Positions 9,700 through 18,903 of a stretch of DNA of 64,000 bases are shown in pieces. A program made the position numbers and the translations under genes. The notes below the pieces were generated by a model. That model was given only the letters and a program-made list of their open reading frames with translations. It ran no database searches and was not told the origin of the DNA. Source of the DNA: Chryseobacterium jejuense (lineage in GTDB: Bacteria > Bacteroidota > Bacteroidia > Flavobacteriales > Weeksellaceae); assembly GCF_900100075.1 (NCBI RefSeq), contig NZ_FNEG01000001.1, positions 992,001-1,056,000 on the forward strand, written 5' to 3'. The stretch's first letter is position 1; every line of letters starts with the position of its first letter.

Positions 9700-11142
9700 A
9701 TGAAAATCAATAAAGCAATATATTATCTATTCGGAGCATCGGTATTGATGACCAGTGTTTCCTGTAGTGATTTTTTAGATACGGAGCCTATTACAGAAGA
9801 TGCTGTTTCCATTGAGACTCCATTAAAATCAAAAGATGATGCAGACAAAAGAATGAATACCATTTATACCGCTTTCGGAAACGAATACTGGCAGTTGGAT
9901 TATTTCTTTAACGGAGATGCTCAGACTGAAATATCTTATGCCGGAGCAGATAATGTTCAGAACTTTCAGCAGGATGAATATCGTATTCTTTCCACCAATC
10001 CCAATGTAGAAAGAGACTGGAAATACATATACGGTTTCATCAACGATTGTAATATGATTCTTAATTATGTAGATGAGATTAAGGATCCGGCTCTTACCTC
10101 CGCCAGAAAAGCAGAAATGAAATCTGAAGCTGCTATTTTCAGAGCTTTGTATTATTTCCATGCTGTACAGTTATGGGGAGATATCCCTTTGGTAACTAAA
10201 GCGGTTATCGGAGTAAACGCAGATAACTTTGATGAAGTATACAGCCAGATTTATCCAGCGAGAAAGCCGGTTGCTGAGGTCTATAATCTGATTATTTCAG
10301 ATTTGGAAGGCGCTTTGGCCAATGCTCCTGCAAGCAGTGAAAAGTACAGAGTGAATAAGAATTTTGCTTATGGATTATTAGCAAAAGCCTACGCTACCAA
10401 ACCCAATCCTGATTGGGCGAAAGTAAAACAATATACCTCCAATATTTCAGGAGTTAGTCTGCTTCCGGTTTATGATCAGCTTTTTGATGGAAATCATGAA
10501 GCCAATGCGGAATCAATCTTTGAAGCTGATGGAAATGCAGGAACAGTCTGGGCCTGGGGATCATCCATGTTTTATGGTACCGACTGGAAGAAATTCAATG
10601 TTCCTTCCAATGATCTGGTCAAGGCATTTAATGATGAAGGAGATACCCAAAGGTTAAATAGTTCTGTGAAGTTTTTACCCGTATCCTGGTCAGATAAATA
10701 TTGGACACAAAGCAACCATTATCCTTTCCTGTATAAGATGAGAAAAACAGATGGAACCCAGAATTTTTACATTCTGAGATATGCTGATATTATATTATTA
10801 CAGGCAGAAGCGGGAGTAAGAACAGGTGATTTTACAGGAGCAGCAGGATATCTTAATCAAGTAAGAACCAGAGTAGGATTAGCTCCGGTAACGATTTCCT
10901 CTGAGACCGATGGAATTGGAAAAGTTCTTAATGAAAGAAAGCTTGAATTAGCATTTGAAGGGCACCGTTGGTTTGACCTGAAAAGAACCGGAGCTGCACT
11001 TTCTGTTCTTTCTCAGCAAAAAGATGGAAACGGAAATATACTTCCTTACGCAGGAAATATTAATCAAAACAGATTGTTATGGCCTATTCCTCAAGGACAG
11101 AGAGATAATAATCAGAATCTAACTCAAAATCCGGGGTATTAA
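9700..11142 (+). CDS. susD: SusD/RagB surface glycan-binding lipoprotein
   Basis: A 480-residue lipoprotein with the lipobox ending at Cys22 (TSVSC) and an N-terminal segment DFLDTEP typical of RagB/SusD. The body has the TPR-like helices of the family (RALYYFHAVQLWGDIPLVT is near-universal) and the C-terminal LNERKLELAFEGHRWFDLKR signature. It should sit on the cell surface, bind the glycan and close over the SusC barrel encoded 10 bases upstream. Confidence 0.96.
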   Translation: MKINKAIYYLFGASVLMTSVSCSDFLDTEPITEDAVSIETPLKSKDDADKRMNTIYTAFGNEYWQLDYFFNGDAQTEISYAGADNVQNFQQDEYRILSTNPNVERDWKYIYGFINDCNMILNYVDEIKDPALTSARKAEMKSEAAIFRALYYFHAVQLWGDIPLVTKAVIGVNADNFDEVYSQIYPARKPVAEVYNLIISDLEGALANAPASSEKYRVNKNFAYGLLAKAYATKPNPDWAKVKQYTSNISGVSLLPVYDQLFDGNHEANAESIFEADGNAGTVWAWGSSMFYGTDWKKFNVPSNDLVKAFNDEGDTQRLNSSVKFLPVSWSDKYWTQSNHYPFLYKMRKTDGTQNFYILRYADIILLQAEAGVRTGDFTGAAGYLNQVRTRVGLAPVTISSETDGIGKVLNERKLELAFEGHRWFDLKRTGAALSVLSQQKDGNGNILPYAGNINQNRLLWPIPQGQRDNNQNLTQNPGY

Positions 11143-11144
11143 AT

Positions 11145-12569
11145 ATGGAGTTTCACAACTTATATAGTTTCTTTAAAGGTACTGCACTGTTATGTGGTGT
11201 AGTACTTTTTCCTTTGTCATGCGCTTCTATTGCTCAGAATAAAGGAAACGAGGTGAATTACTGGCTTACCAAAGGTGATGAAAGTGTAAAGCTACAGTTT
11301 CAGGCTCCGGTTAAGTTTGCCAATACTGCGAATAGCTTGCAGAATATTGAAATTGATGATACCCAAAAGTTTCAATATATTGATGGTTTTGGATATACAT
11401 TGACAGGAGGAAGTGTTGAGGTCATTAATCGTTTATCTCCAACTAAAAGAAAAGCTTTACTGAATGAGCTTTTTGGAAATGATCAAAATTCTATTTCCAT
11501 CAGTTATCTGAGATTAAGTATTGGAGCTTCAGATCTTGATGGTGAAGTTTTCTCCTATGATGACCTTCCAGAAGGGCAGACCGATGTCTCTCTTTCCAAA
11601 TTCAGTCTGGCAAAAGATAAAGCTTTGATTGCTATGCTGAAGGAGATTTTATCCATCAATCCTAAGATTAAAATTATTGCTGCACCTTGGTCTGCACCGG
11701 TTTGGATGAAAGATAACGGGAAATCAAAAGGAGGAAGCCTAAAACCTGAATTTTATAATACCTATGCCCAGTATTTCGTAAAATATATTCAGGGAATGCA
11801 GAAAGAAGGAATCACTATTGATGCCATCACTCCTCAAAATGAACCTTTACATCCGGGAAATAATCCGAGTCTGTATATGCCGTCGGATAAACAAAGAGAT
11901 TTTATTAAAGGCCATTTAGGACCTGCTTTTAAAGCCAATAATATCAAAACCAAGATTGTTGTATATGATCACAACTGCAACAAACCTGAATATGCTCTTG
12001 ATATTTTAAAAGATCCGGAAGCGTATCAATATATAGATGGTTCAGCTTTTCACTTGTATGAAGGTGATATTTCAGCATTAAGTACAGTTCATAATGCTTT
12101 TCCTGACAAAAATTTATATTTTACAGAACAATGGACTGGCTCAAAAGGAACTTTTAATGAAGATTTGAACTGGCACACAAAAAATGTAATCATCGGTGCG
12201 ATGAGAAACTGGAGCAAAATCTCTTTGGAATGGAATCTTGCCAATGATCCGGAATACAAACCACATACAGATGGTGGATGTACAGAATGTAAAGGAGCAA
12301 TTACGATTTCGGACAGTGAAAACTTTACCCGAAATGTAGCCTACTATATCATTGCTCATGCTTCGAAATTTGTTCCTGCGGGCTCTCAACGTATTGCTTC
12401 TTCACAATCAAAATATTTATCCACAGCAGCATTTAAGACTCCAGCGGGAAAAATAGTATTAATTGTTCAGAACGATAATAAAGCTGTTGAGAATTTTAAT
12501 ATTAAATTTGCCGGGAAAACGGCTGCTGTAGCCATTCCCGGAAGTTCAGCAGCAACCTATATTTTTTAA
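11145..12569 (+). CDS. GH30 glycoside hydrolase, lipoprotein (first of two)
   Basis: A 474-residue family GH30 enzyme (glucosylceramidase-like TIM barrel plus a small beta domain). Acid/base Glu233 lies in TPQNEP and nucleophile Glu328 in YFTEQWTG, both in the expected places. The N-terminus has a hydrophobic segment ending in LSC, a likely lipobox, so the enzyme is probably anchored at the outer membrane surface or periplasm. It starts two bases after the susD stop. In Bacteroidota, GH30 enzymes beside susCD are known for beta-1,6-glucan use; the exact linkage here is inferred and other beta-glucosides are possible. Confidence 0.88.
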   Translation: MEFHNLYSFFKGTALLCGVVLFPLSCASIAQNKGNEVNYWLTKGDESVKLQFQAPVKFANTANSLQNIEIDDTQKFQYIDGFGYTLTGGSVEVINRLSPTKRKALLNELFGNDQNSISISYLRLSIGASDLDGEVFSYDDLPEGQTDVSLSKFSLAKDKALIAMLKEILSINPKIKIIAAPWSAPVWMKDNGKSKGGSLKPEFYNTYAQYFVKYIQGMQKEGITIDAITPQNEPLHPGNNPSLYMPSDKQRDFIKGHLGPAFKANNIKTKIVVYDHNCNKPEYALDILKDPEAYQYIDGSAFHLYEGDISALSTVHNAFPDKNLYFTEQWTGSKGTFNEDLNWHTKNVIIGAMRNWSKISLEWNLANDPEYKPHTDGGCTECKGAITISDSENFTRNVAYYIIAHASKFVPAGSQRIASSQSKYLSTAAFKTPAGKIVLIVQNDNKAVENFNIKFAGKTAAVAIPGSSAATYIF

Positions 12570-12578
12570 AATAAAATC

Positions 12579-14021
12579 ATGAGAAAACTAATCGTAAGTT
12601 GTTTTGTAGTAGGTATTGTCATTAATGTCAGTGCTCAGAGAAATTATTGGAAAAAGCATGAAGGAAAAACAGCTAAGGTAATTTTGACCCATTCGAAAGT
12701 GAATGAAAGAATGGCAGACAAAGGTGCTGTAAAATTTGAGCAGTTCGGACAGCCAAAAGAAACGGAAGCCTGTATTTTTGTAGCTCCTGATTTTAAATAC
12801 CAAAAGCTGATCGGAATTGGAGGTGCTATTACAGATGCATCCGCAGAAACATTTTATAAAATGCCAAAGAATAAGCAAAAGGAAATTCTGGATGCTTATT
12901 TCGGGAAAAATGGATTGGGATATACTGTAGTTCGTACGAATATGAATTCCTGTGACTTCTCCAGCGATTCTTATACATATGTTGAGGATAATGACACCTC
13001 TTTGAAAACATTTAATCTTGCCCACGATGAGAAGTATAAGATTCCAATGATCAAAGAGGCTCAAAAGGCAATTGGAAATAATTTCACCTTTTATTTCTCT
13101 CCCTGGAGTCCACCAGCCTGGATGAAATCTAATAAAAGCTTATACAAAGGAGGAAGATTGGAAAACCAATACTATCAGACCTGGGCAGACTATTATATTA
13201 AATTCATAAAAGAATACGAAAAAAGAGGAATTAATGTCTGGGGATTAACCGTTCAGAATGAACCTATGGCTACCCAATCATGGGAATCCTGTATCTATAC
13301 AGCAGAGGAAGAAGGGGAGTTCCTAAAGAATAACCTCGGGCCAACTCTTTGGAAAAATGGTTTTAAAGATAAAAAAGTAATGATTTGGGATCATAACAGA
13401 GACCTGATCTATCAAAGAGCAACCACTACACTCAGTGATCCTGAAACTTCAAAATATGCCCACGGAATCGGCTATCATTGGTATGAAACCTGGAACAACA
13501 AAACCCAGCTCTTCGATAATCTGGCAGAAACCCACAGAGCTTTTCCTGATAAATTCCTTGCTTTTACAGAAGGCTGTAAAGAACAGTTTGCGATGGACAG
13601 AATTTACGATGTAAGCCTGGGAGAACTGTACAGCAAGAATATGCTGAACGATTTCAATAAGGGAAATGCTTTATGGACAGACTGGAATATTCTTCTGGAT
13701 GAAACCGGAGGTCCAAACCATAAAGGAAATTTCTGTTTTGCACCCATCATTGCAGATACGAAAACAGGAGAGGTATTTTATACTTATGAATATTACTACA
13801 TTGGACACGTTTCAAAGTATATCAAACCTAATGCACAGAGGATAGGTTCATCTTCCAACAGAGCAGCATTAACTTCTTCAGCTTTTATGAATGAAAATAG
13901 TCAGCTGGTAACCGTAATCATGAACGATTCAGACAATGATATTGAAACCAATCTTTGGATTGAAGGCATGGCAGCAAAGCTGAATGCACCTGCCCATTCT
14001 ATACAGACCGTAATTTTATAA
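12579..14021 (+). CDS. GH30 glycoside hydrolase, secreted (second of two)
   Basis: A 480-residue GH30 enzyme with a cleavable signal peptide ending in VSAQ instead of a lipobox. Acid/base Glu228 is in TVQNEP and nucleophile Glu331 in AFTEGC. It is clearly a paralogue of the upstream GH30 but diverged, with a different region between the two glutamates (for instance SWESCIYTAEEEGEFL). One enzyme at the surface and one in the periplasm would split endo and exo work on the same glycan; that division is inference. The operon ends at a strong terminator 25 bases downstream. Confidence 0.88.
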   Translation: MRKLIVSCFVVGIVINVSAQRNYWKKHEGKTAKVILTHSKVNERMADKGAVKFEQFGQPKETEACIFVAPDFKYQKLIGIGGAITDASAETFYKMPKNKQKEILDAYFGKNGLGYTVVRTNMNSCDFSSDSYTYVEDNDTSLKTFNLAHDEKYKIPMIKEAQKAIGNNFTFYFSPWSPPAWMKSNKSLYKGGRLENQYYQTWADYYIKFIKEYEKRGINVWGLTVQNEPMATQSWESCIYTAEEEGEFLKNNLGPTLWKNGFKDKKVMIWDHNRDLIYQRATTTLSDPETSKYAHGIGYHWYETWNNKTQLFDNLAETHRAFPDKFLAFTEGCKEQFAMDRIYDVSLGELYSKNMLNDFNKGNALWTDWNILLDETGGPNHKGNFCFAPIIADTKTGEVFYTYEYYYIGHVSKYIKPNAQRIGSSSNRAALTSSAFMNENSQLVTVIMNDSDNDIETNLWIEGMAAKLNAPAHSIQTVIL

Positions 14022-14047
14022 CATCATATTAGTATTATTTTAAACAG

Positions 14048-14084
14048 AATCGGCGGCCTCAAAGAGGCCGCCGATTTGTTTTAT
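14048..14084 (+). terminator. strong bidirectional terminator between the GH30 operon and fabI
   Basis: A 13 bp perfect GC-rich stem (AATCGGCGGCCTC with its complement) and a 3-base loop, followed by TGTTTTAT. It separates two convergent genes and can serve both. Confidence 0.9.
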
Positions 14085-14100
14085 CGTATATTCAATACTA

Positions 14101-14910
14101 TTATTCAGTATCATATTTACCAATCACTTTTTGAGTAACACCTGAACTGCTGAAACCTCCATCATGGAAAAGATTCTGCATCGTTACTTTTTTAGTAAGA
14201 TCAGAGAATAGAGTTACACAATAGTCTGCACATTCAAGAGCCGTAGCATTTCCTAGTGGAGACATATCTTCAGCATAACCAAGGAATCCTCCGAAACCTT
14301 TCACACCACTACCTGCAGTAGTCATAGTAGGAGACTGAGAAACTGTATTTACACGTACTTTTCTTTCACCCCAATAGTTCCCGAAAGTTCTAGCGATGCT
14401 TTCCAGATATGCTTTGTTGTCAGACATATCATTGTAGTCTGGGAATGTTCTCTGAGCTGCAATATAAGTAAGCGCTAAGATGCTTCCCCACTCATTCATA
14501 CAGTCTTTCTCCCAAGCCACACGCATTACTTTATGGAAAGAAACCGCTGAAATATCCCAGCCTTTTTCCAACCAATCGTAGTTCATTTCCGTATAGTGTT
14601 TTCCTTTTCTTACATTGATAGACATTCCGATGGAATGAAGGATAAAGTCGATTTTACCAAATTTTGCAACAGCAGCATCAAAAAGTTTCTCAAGATCTTC
14701 GATAGAAGTAGCATCTGCAGCAATTACTTCAGAACCTGTTTTTTCGGCTAAACCATTAAGTTCTCCCATTCTCAAAGCGATAGGAGCATTAGATAAGATG
14801 AATTCTGCACCTTCCTCATGACATCTCTCAGCAACTTTCCATGCGATAGATTGTTCATTAAGGGCTCCAAATATAATTCCCTTTTTGCCTTTAAGTAAAC
14901 CGTATGACAT
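14101..14910 (-). CDS. fabI: enoyl-[acyl-carrier-protein] reductase (NADH)
   Basis: A 269-residue short-chain dehydrogenase-type protein of the FabI family. It has the N-terminal nucleotide-binding stretch GIIFGALNEQSIAW, the SIGM motif, and the catalytic Tyr-x6-Lys pair at Tyr159 and Lys166 (PDYNDMSDNKAY) that distinguishes FabI from classical SDR enzymes. It reduces enoyl-ACP in the last step of each fatty acid elongation cycle in the cytoplasm. Length and motifs are normal for the family. It stands alone between a bidirectional terminator and an upstream promoter. Confidence 0.96.
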   Translation of the reverse strand: MSYGLLKGKKGIIFGALNEQSIAWKVAERCHEEGAEFILSNAPIALRMGELNGLAEKTGSEVIAADATSIEDLEKLFDAAVAKFGKIDFILHSIGMSINVRKGKHYTEMNYDWLEKGWDISAVSFHKVMRVAWEKDCMNEWGSILALTYIAAQRTFPDYNDMSDNKAYLESIARTFGNYWGERKVRVNTVSQSPTMTTAGSGVKGFGGFLGYAEDMSPLGNATALECADYCVTLFSDLTKKVTMQNLFHDGGFSSSGVTQKVIGKYDTE

Positions 14911-14934
14911 AATTTTTTAATGTTTATTGAAATA

Positions 14935-14942
14935 CAAATGTA
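14935..14942 (-). promoter_or_regulatory. -7 promoter element of fabI
   Basis: On the reverse strand TACATTTG matches TAnnTTTG 25 bases before the fabI start codon. A -33 TTG at the usual distance is not clear. Confidence 0.5.
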
Positions 14943-14968
14943 GCAATAATTGTGGTTATGACATAATA

Positions 14969-15003
14969 AAAATGGAGCCTTATCAATTATAAGACTCCAT
15001 TTT
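14969..15003 (-). terminator. terminator of the small amphipathic protein gene
   Basis: A 15 bp stem with one mismatch (AAAATGGAG..CTTAT with ATAAG..CTCCATTTT) and a 5-base loop; on the reverse strand the 3' side runs into TTTTTATTAT. It lies 27 bases after the stop codon at 15031. Confidence 0.8.
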
Positions 15004-15030
15004 CTTGAAAATATTTATATGACTGAAATT

Positions 15031-15330
15031 TTAATTCGTTTTCTTGTTCCATTCTGCCTTCACATCTTCTGCTGCATCTTTGGTTTTTTCCCAAGCCTCA
15101 TCTGCTTTATCCTTAATATCTTCCCATGCATCGGTAACATTAGCTTTTACCCTGTCTAGCCAATCTTCTTGGCTGGCCTCTTCGTCATTATTTCTTTTCT
15201 CACTGATATAATCTTTGGCCTTGTCTGCCAATTCATTGATTTTCCATTTGGCTTTATCCGTTGCATTCTGTAAAGAATTTTCTACATTGTTTACTGCATT
15301 TTCCGCTTTGTTGTAATCTGAATTGTTCAT
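15031..15330 (-). CDS. small Lys/Glu-rich amphipathic helical protein
   Basis: The likely start is the ATG at 15330 (MNNSDYNKAEN), giving 99 residues; the frame extends 15 codons further upstream without a better start. The sequence is almost wholly charged and Ala-rich with repeated patterns such as DKAKWKINELADKAKDY, DAWEDIKDKADEAW and KTKDAAEDVKAEW, each about 11 residues, like YtxH, CsbD or LEA-type stress proteins. No signal peptide, membrane segment or cysteine is seen. A stress or desiccation role is plausible by resemblance only. Confidence 0.65.
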   Translation of the reverse strand: MNNSDYNKAENAVNNVENSLQNATDKAKWKINELADKAKDYISEKRNNDEEASQEDWLDRVKANVTDAWEDIKDKADEAWEKTKDAAEDVKAEWNKKTN

Positions 15331-15468
15331 AATACTATAAATTTGGTTTGATGGTATTGAATAAACAATAACCATTCCTAAAATCCGGCTCCTTTGTTAA
15401 ATTTTTCATAATATTTTGTTATACTTTTCTAAATCCATCTTACCTTTATGTTGTAAAAATTGATAATT

Positions 15469-16026
15469 ATGGAAAAAATACGCTGCGGATGGTGTGAAAA
15501 AGATGATCTCTATAGAAAATACCATGATGAAGAATGGGGCAGACCTGTTTATGATGATGAAACGATATTTGAATTCCTTATTCTTGAAAGCTTTCAGGCA
15601 GGATTGAGCTGGTATACCATTCTTTCTAAAAGAGAGAACTTCAGAAAAGCTTTTGACCATTTCGATTATATGAAGGTTGCTGTTTATTCAGATCAAAAAA
15701 TAGCAGAGTTGATGAATAATTCCGGGATTATAAGAAATAAACTTAAAATATTGGCTTCGGTAACCAATGCCCAGAAATTTATGGAGGTTCAGAAAGAATT
15801 CGGAAGTTTCTCAAAATATATATGGGGCTTTATAAATGGAACTCCAATAGATAATAAGCCAAAAGCTTTATCAGAAGTACCAGCTACCACAGAAATTTCC
15901 GATAAAATTTCCAAAGATTTGAAGAAAAGAGGGTTTAAATTCGTGGGTTCAACGGTTATTTATGCTCATATGCAGGCCACTGGGATGATAAATGATCATA
16001 TTGAAACATGTTTCATTAGAAAGTGA
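15469..16026 (+). CDS. tag: DNA-3-methyladenine glycosylase I
   Basis: I chose the ATG at 15469; the three codons before it begin with TTG. The 185-residue product has the Tag family zinc-binding residues in place: Cys6 (IRCGW), His19 (KYHDEEWG) and the C-terminal His and Cys of NDHIETC. The stretch ESFQAGLSW carries the conserved catalytic-pocket Glu40. It removes 3-methyladenine from alkylated DNA in the first step of base excision repair. It is divergent from the small amphipathic protein gene. Confidence 0.94.
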   Translation: MEKIRCGWCEKDDLYRKYHDEEWGRPVYDDETIFEFLILESFQAGLSWYTILSKRENFRKAFDHFDYMKVAVYSDQKIAELMNNSGIIRNKLKILASVTNAQKFMEVQKEFGSFSKYIWGFINGTPIDNKPKALSEVPATTEISDKISKDLKKRGFKFVGSTVIYAHMQATGMINDHIETCFIRK

Positions 16027-16255
16027 TAAATTGTATTTTGTTTAAAATTCGGTAATATTTTTTAATAATTAAATATCTGTTTATTTTGAATAATATAGTG
16101 TTTTAAACCGCCAAACGATAATAAATGAATGGTGTTTAACTTATTGTTAATTAGTAAATTTTTCAATTCTATGTGAGTAGTTGCAGCTTTAGTCACATGA
16201 GTGTGTCTTAAATTATTGTATTTTCAATAAAATTATGTATTTATTAAAAAGTTTG

Positions 16256-16263
16256 TATATTTG
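16256..16263 (+). promoter_or_regulatory. -7 promoter element of the YadA-head-like gene
   Basis: TATATTTG, followed by CA, is an exact match to TAnnTTTG and lies 20 bases before the chosen start codon. No TTG is seen at the canonical -33 distance. Confidence 0.55.
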
Positions 16264-16283
16264 CACCCTCAAAAACATAGGTG

Positions 16284-17561
16284 ATGCAAAGAAATTATAA
16301 ACTAAGATTTAGTCTTCTCTTTTTACTCTTTACGTTTTTTACATATGCTCAGATTGGGATTGGTTTACCAAGCCCGGATACTTCTGCTATGCTGCATGTA
16401 AGTGCTAAAGATAAAGGAGTACTTCTTCCAAGCATTGCTTTAACTTCAGATACAGATGCTATTACAATACCTTCTCCGGCAGATGGACTTATTGTTTGGA
16501 ATAACGGAAAAGCTGCGTTAGCAGAGACTGGGTTTTATTATTGGTTTGCATCCAAATGGAACAGGCTTTCCACTTCTTCCAATACGACCAATAAAGTTGA
16601 TAATGGAACAGGCTGGAATACAACAGGAGAGAATGCAGGAACATATAGCGGTGCTAATACTGCTTTATCATTAGGAACAAAAACAATGGATGACCTGATC
16701 TTTAAAGTAAACGCTGCCACAGCGGGAAGATTAGGGGTAGATAATTCTGTAAGTTTTGGGTTGGGTGCTAATGCCGGCCAGAACGGAATTGCTATCGGAA
16801 GTTCAAGCTCTGCTTTTCAGGGGATCTCCATTGGTAGTGCGGCGGCTGTTTCAGCAAATGATGCATTGGCGATAGGAAATAAATCGACAGCAGGTGCTTT
16901 TAAGTCAACAGCAATTGGGTACAATGCTCAAACCAGCAAAAATGAATCCACAGCAATTGGTAATAATGCCTCAGCAGGAGGTTTCCAATCTATTGCGGTG
17001 GGATATAATGCTAAGACAAATACAAACAGCGAAACAGCTTTAGGGTATAATGCTGTGACCAATAAAGAAAACTCTACAGCGGTAGGTTCAGGGGCAAATG
17101 CTCTGGGACAATTTTCTACTGCGATAGGATATGGAGCAACTACCTCACAGGCCAATGCTATAGTGTTGGGGAATAATAATGCGAATGTAGGCATTGGCAC
17201 GGGGGCTCCAAATACTTCTACAAGATTAGATGTAAGCGGACAGTATAAGCTTGGTGAAAAAGGCAGTGTACAGAAAAACCAGATCAGTTTTGAAGTATGG
17301 CCGGGAGTTTCCATCAATAATATGCCTCCGGGAAAATCTACAACATTAGAAATTGCAATTCCATCAGGGTTTCAACCAGGCTCAACCAGAGCTGTAGTAG
17401 TTGTTTCGCCGGCTGGGGATTTTGCAGGGAATTCAACATTCTCTATTTCTAATCCAAGAATGACTTCTACTTCCAGTATCGTAATTAATCTTACCAATAT
17501 TTCAGGAAGTGCCAACAGTCTTAACTCAGGTCATTTTTATGTGATGATTAATGAGTTTTAA
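16284..17561 (+). CDS. secreted protein with YadA-like head repeats, no membrane anchor
   Basis: The ATG at 16284 follows a GTG in frame and starts a clear signal peptide (ending FFTYAQ). Residues of about 160 to 300 hold repeats of the form xAIGxxxxAxGxxS (for example STAIGYNAQTSKNES, STAIGNNASAGGFQS, STAVGSGANALGQFS), the left-handed parallel roll of trimeric autotransporter heads. The C-terminus (about 330-425) is a beta-rich globular region ending HFYVMINEF and not a YadA translocator barrel, and no T9SS sorting domain is evident. Bacteroidota have many such secreted head-only proteins, probably adhesins or fibre subunits; the export route and partner are unknown. Confidence 0.7.
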   Translation: MQRNYKLRFSLLFLLFTFFTYAQIGIGLPSPDTSAMLHVSAKDKGVLLPSIALTSDTDAITIPSPADGLIVWNNGKAALAETGFYYWFASKWNRLSTSSNTTNKVDNGTGWNTTGENAGTYSGANTALSLGTKTMDDLIFKVNAATAGRLGVDNSVSFGLGANAGQNGIAIGSSSSAFQGISIGSAAAVSANDALAIGNKSTAGAFKSTAIGYNAQTSKNESTAIGNNASAGGFQSIAVGYNAKTNTNSETALGYNAVTNKENSTAVGSGANALGQFSTAIGYGATTSQANAIVLGNNNANVGIGTGAPNTSTRLDVSGQYKLGEKGSVQKNQISFEVWPGVSINNMPPGKSTTLEIAIPSGFQPGSTRAVVVVSPAGDFAGNSTFSISNPRMTSTSSIVINLTNISGSANSLNSGHFYVMINEF

Positions 17562-17600
17562 ATTTGATAATAAGTTTTATTATAGTTGATATGGTGTTAA

Positions 17601-17630
17601 AGGACCTCCGGTTTCGGAGGTCTTTTTTAT
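17601..17630 (+). terminator. terminator of the YadA-head-like gene
   Basis: An 8 bp stem (GACCTCCG with CGGAGGTC) with loop GTTT is followed by six T. Confidence 0.9.
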
Positions 17631-17724
17631 TTCTGCAGTAAGCAAAGTAATAATGTGAATTTTATGCTTCTGTTGCTATTATTTATAGGATTGATGAGCT
17701 ATAAAAACGCTTGTAAAGACACTT

Positions 17725-18474
17725 TTATGATTTTAATATCAATGCAACAATACCCCATACCAATCCGACAATAGTCTGAAGTATCATAAAAGAAACAGGA
17801 ATCATAAGACTTCTGAAGAATAATGAGGTTTTGGAATATCCGGCTTGGGAGAAAAACTGAAAATAAAACCATACACCATATACAAGGCTGAATGTCATAT
17901 ATGCCATAGTATAGATATTCATCACAATAGCTGAATTTTTAAAGAATAGTATTATAAATGTAAGCACTACTAATGCAATCATGTCTGCTGCCGTTTTATA
18001 CGAATTGAGAACAAGGTGTTCAGAATAATTAAATCCTGCTTTTTTAAACCACAGATAACTGAAAATAGCCATGAAGGGTATAGTAATCAACAGATAAATT
18101 TTGAAATAAGACATCATCAGTTCCTGTAGTGAATTCATCATGGCTTTCGCATTATCAGAAACTAAAACACTATAATCCATTCCTGAATAATGGGAAAGTA
18201 AAGTTGAAATGGTTGCTGTTAACAATAAAAGAGTAACGAAACTGAAATAATTAACTCTCTTTCCCAGAATATACTCACGTACACTGTTCCCCGGTCTTGT
18301 AAACAATTCTTTTATAGTAAACAAGACTCCTTTATCCACATGCCATACTCCGTGTATGAAATCATGCTCTATAAAGTGTTTTAAAGAGTATCTGTGGGTG
18401 CTGGTTTTTTGTCCGCAATTCCCACAGTATTTTGTAGCAATAGGCTGGCTGCAGTTTAAACAGGTATCATGCAT
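17725..18474 (-). CDS. DUF3667-type membrane protein with N-terminal zinc ribbon
   Basis: A 249-residue protein that begins with a zinc-ribbon-like pair of CxxC motifs (CLNC and CGNC within the first 22 residues), then a conserved juxtamembrane segment (SLKHFIEHDFIHGVWHVDKG, FTRPGNSVREYI) and about five transmembrane helices. This is the layout of the DUF3667 family, common in Bacteroidota and of unknown role. It follows a small two-helix membrane protein gene by 23 bases and is probably cotranscribed with it. Confidence 0.75.
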   Translation of the reverse strand: MHDTCLNCSQPIATKYCGNCGQKTSTHRYSLKHFIEHDFIHGVWHVDKGVLFTIKELFTRPGNSVREYILGKRVNYFSFVTLLLLTATISTLLSHYSGMDYSVLVSDNAKAMMNSLQELMMSYFKIYLLITIPFMAIFSYLWFKKAGFNYSEHLVLNSYKTAADMIALVVLTFIILFFKNSAIVMNIYTMAYMTFSLVYGVWFYFQFFSQAGYSKTSLFFRSLMIPVSFMILQTIVGLVWGIVALILKS

Positions 18475-18497
18475 TTTGTAAAGTTTTTTAAGTTAGA

Positions 18498-18755
18498 CTA
18501 GCGAGACTTAATTTCGTTACATACATCCTTCTGACTTTTCCAGATGATCAAAAAAATAGGAAGAAAAGCGATAGGCATAAAAGTCAAAGCGCTTACCCCT
18601 TTTTTGATTGTTGCATAAATACAAGTTCCAACCATAATTCCTAAAAGAATACTGAAAAAAATAAGTATTACTGTTCGTTTCTTTTTTTCTGTTGTTAGTT
18701 CTTCAATAGATAATTCTGACAGCTTAGTATTACCTGTCTGTTTTAAGGTTTTCAT
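18498..18755 (-). CDS. small two-helix membrane protein
   Basis: From the ATG at 18755 (a TTG lies two codons upstream) the product is 85 residues: a charged N-terminus with SELSIEELTTEKKKR, two hydrophobic helices separated by a short loop (IKKGVS), and a charged tail. I do not recognise a family with certainty; Bacteroidota have many of the pattern ELSxEELxxxKKK followed by two helices. It leads the DUF3667 gene. Confidence 0.6.
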   Translation of the reverse strand: MKTLKQTGNTKLSELSIEELTTEKKKRTVILIFFSILLGIMVGTCIYATIKKGVSALTFMPIAFLPIFLIIWKSQKDVCNEIKSR

Positions 18756-18903
18756 ATTCAAAGTTAGTTTTATAGTTATTAGGTTTTTGCTAAATTAATA
18801 AAAAACAGAAATGTTAGAGTTATCCTTATCAAAAAAATGAATGAATAGTTGTAAATATACCCTAAAGTGTAGTTGATTCATATTGAGTATTAAATTTAAA
18901 ATA

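Noticed and set aside
18498..18755. Start of the small membrane protein at the upstream TTG (18761)
   Set aside because: The ATG two codons later gives a normal start and no reason to use TTG.
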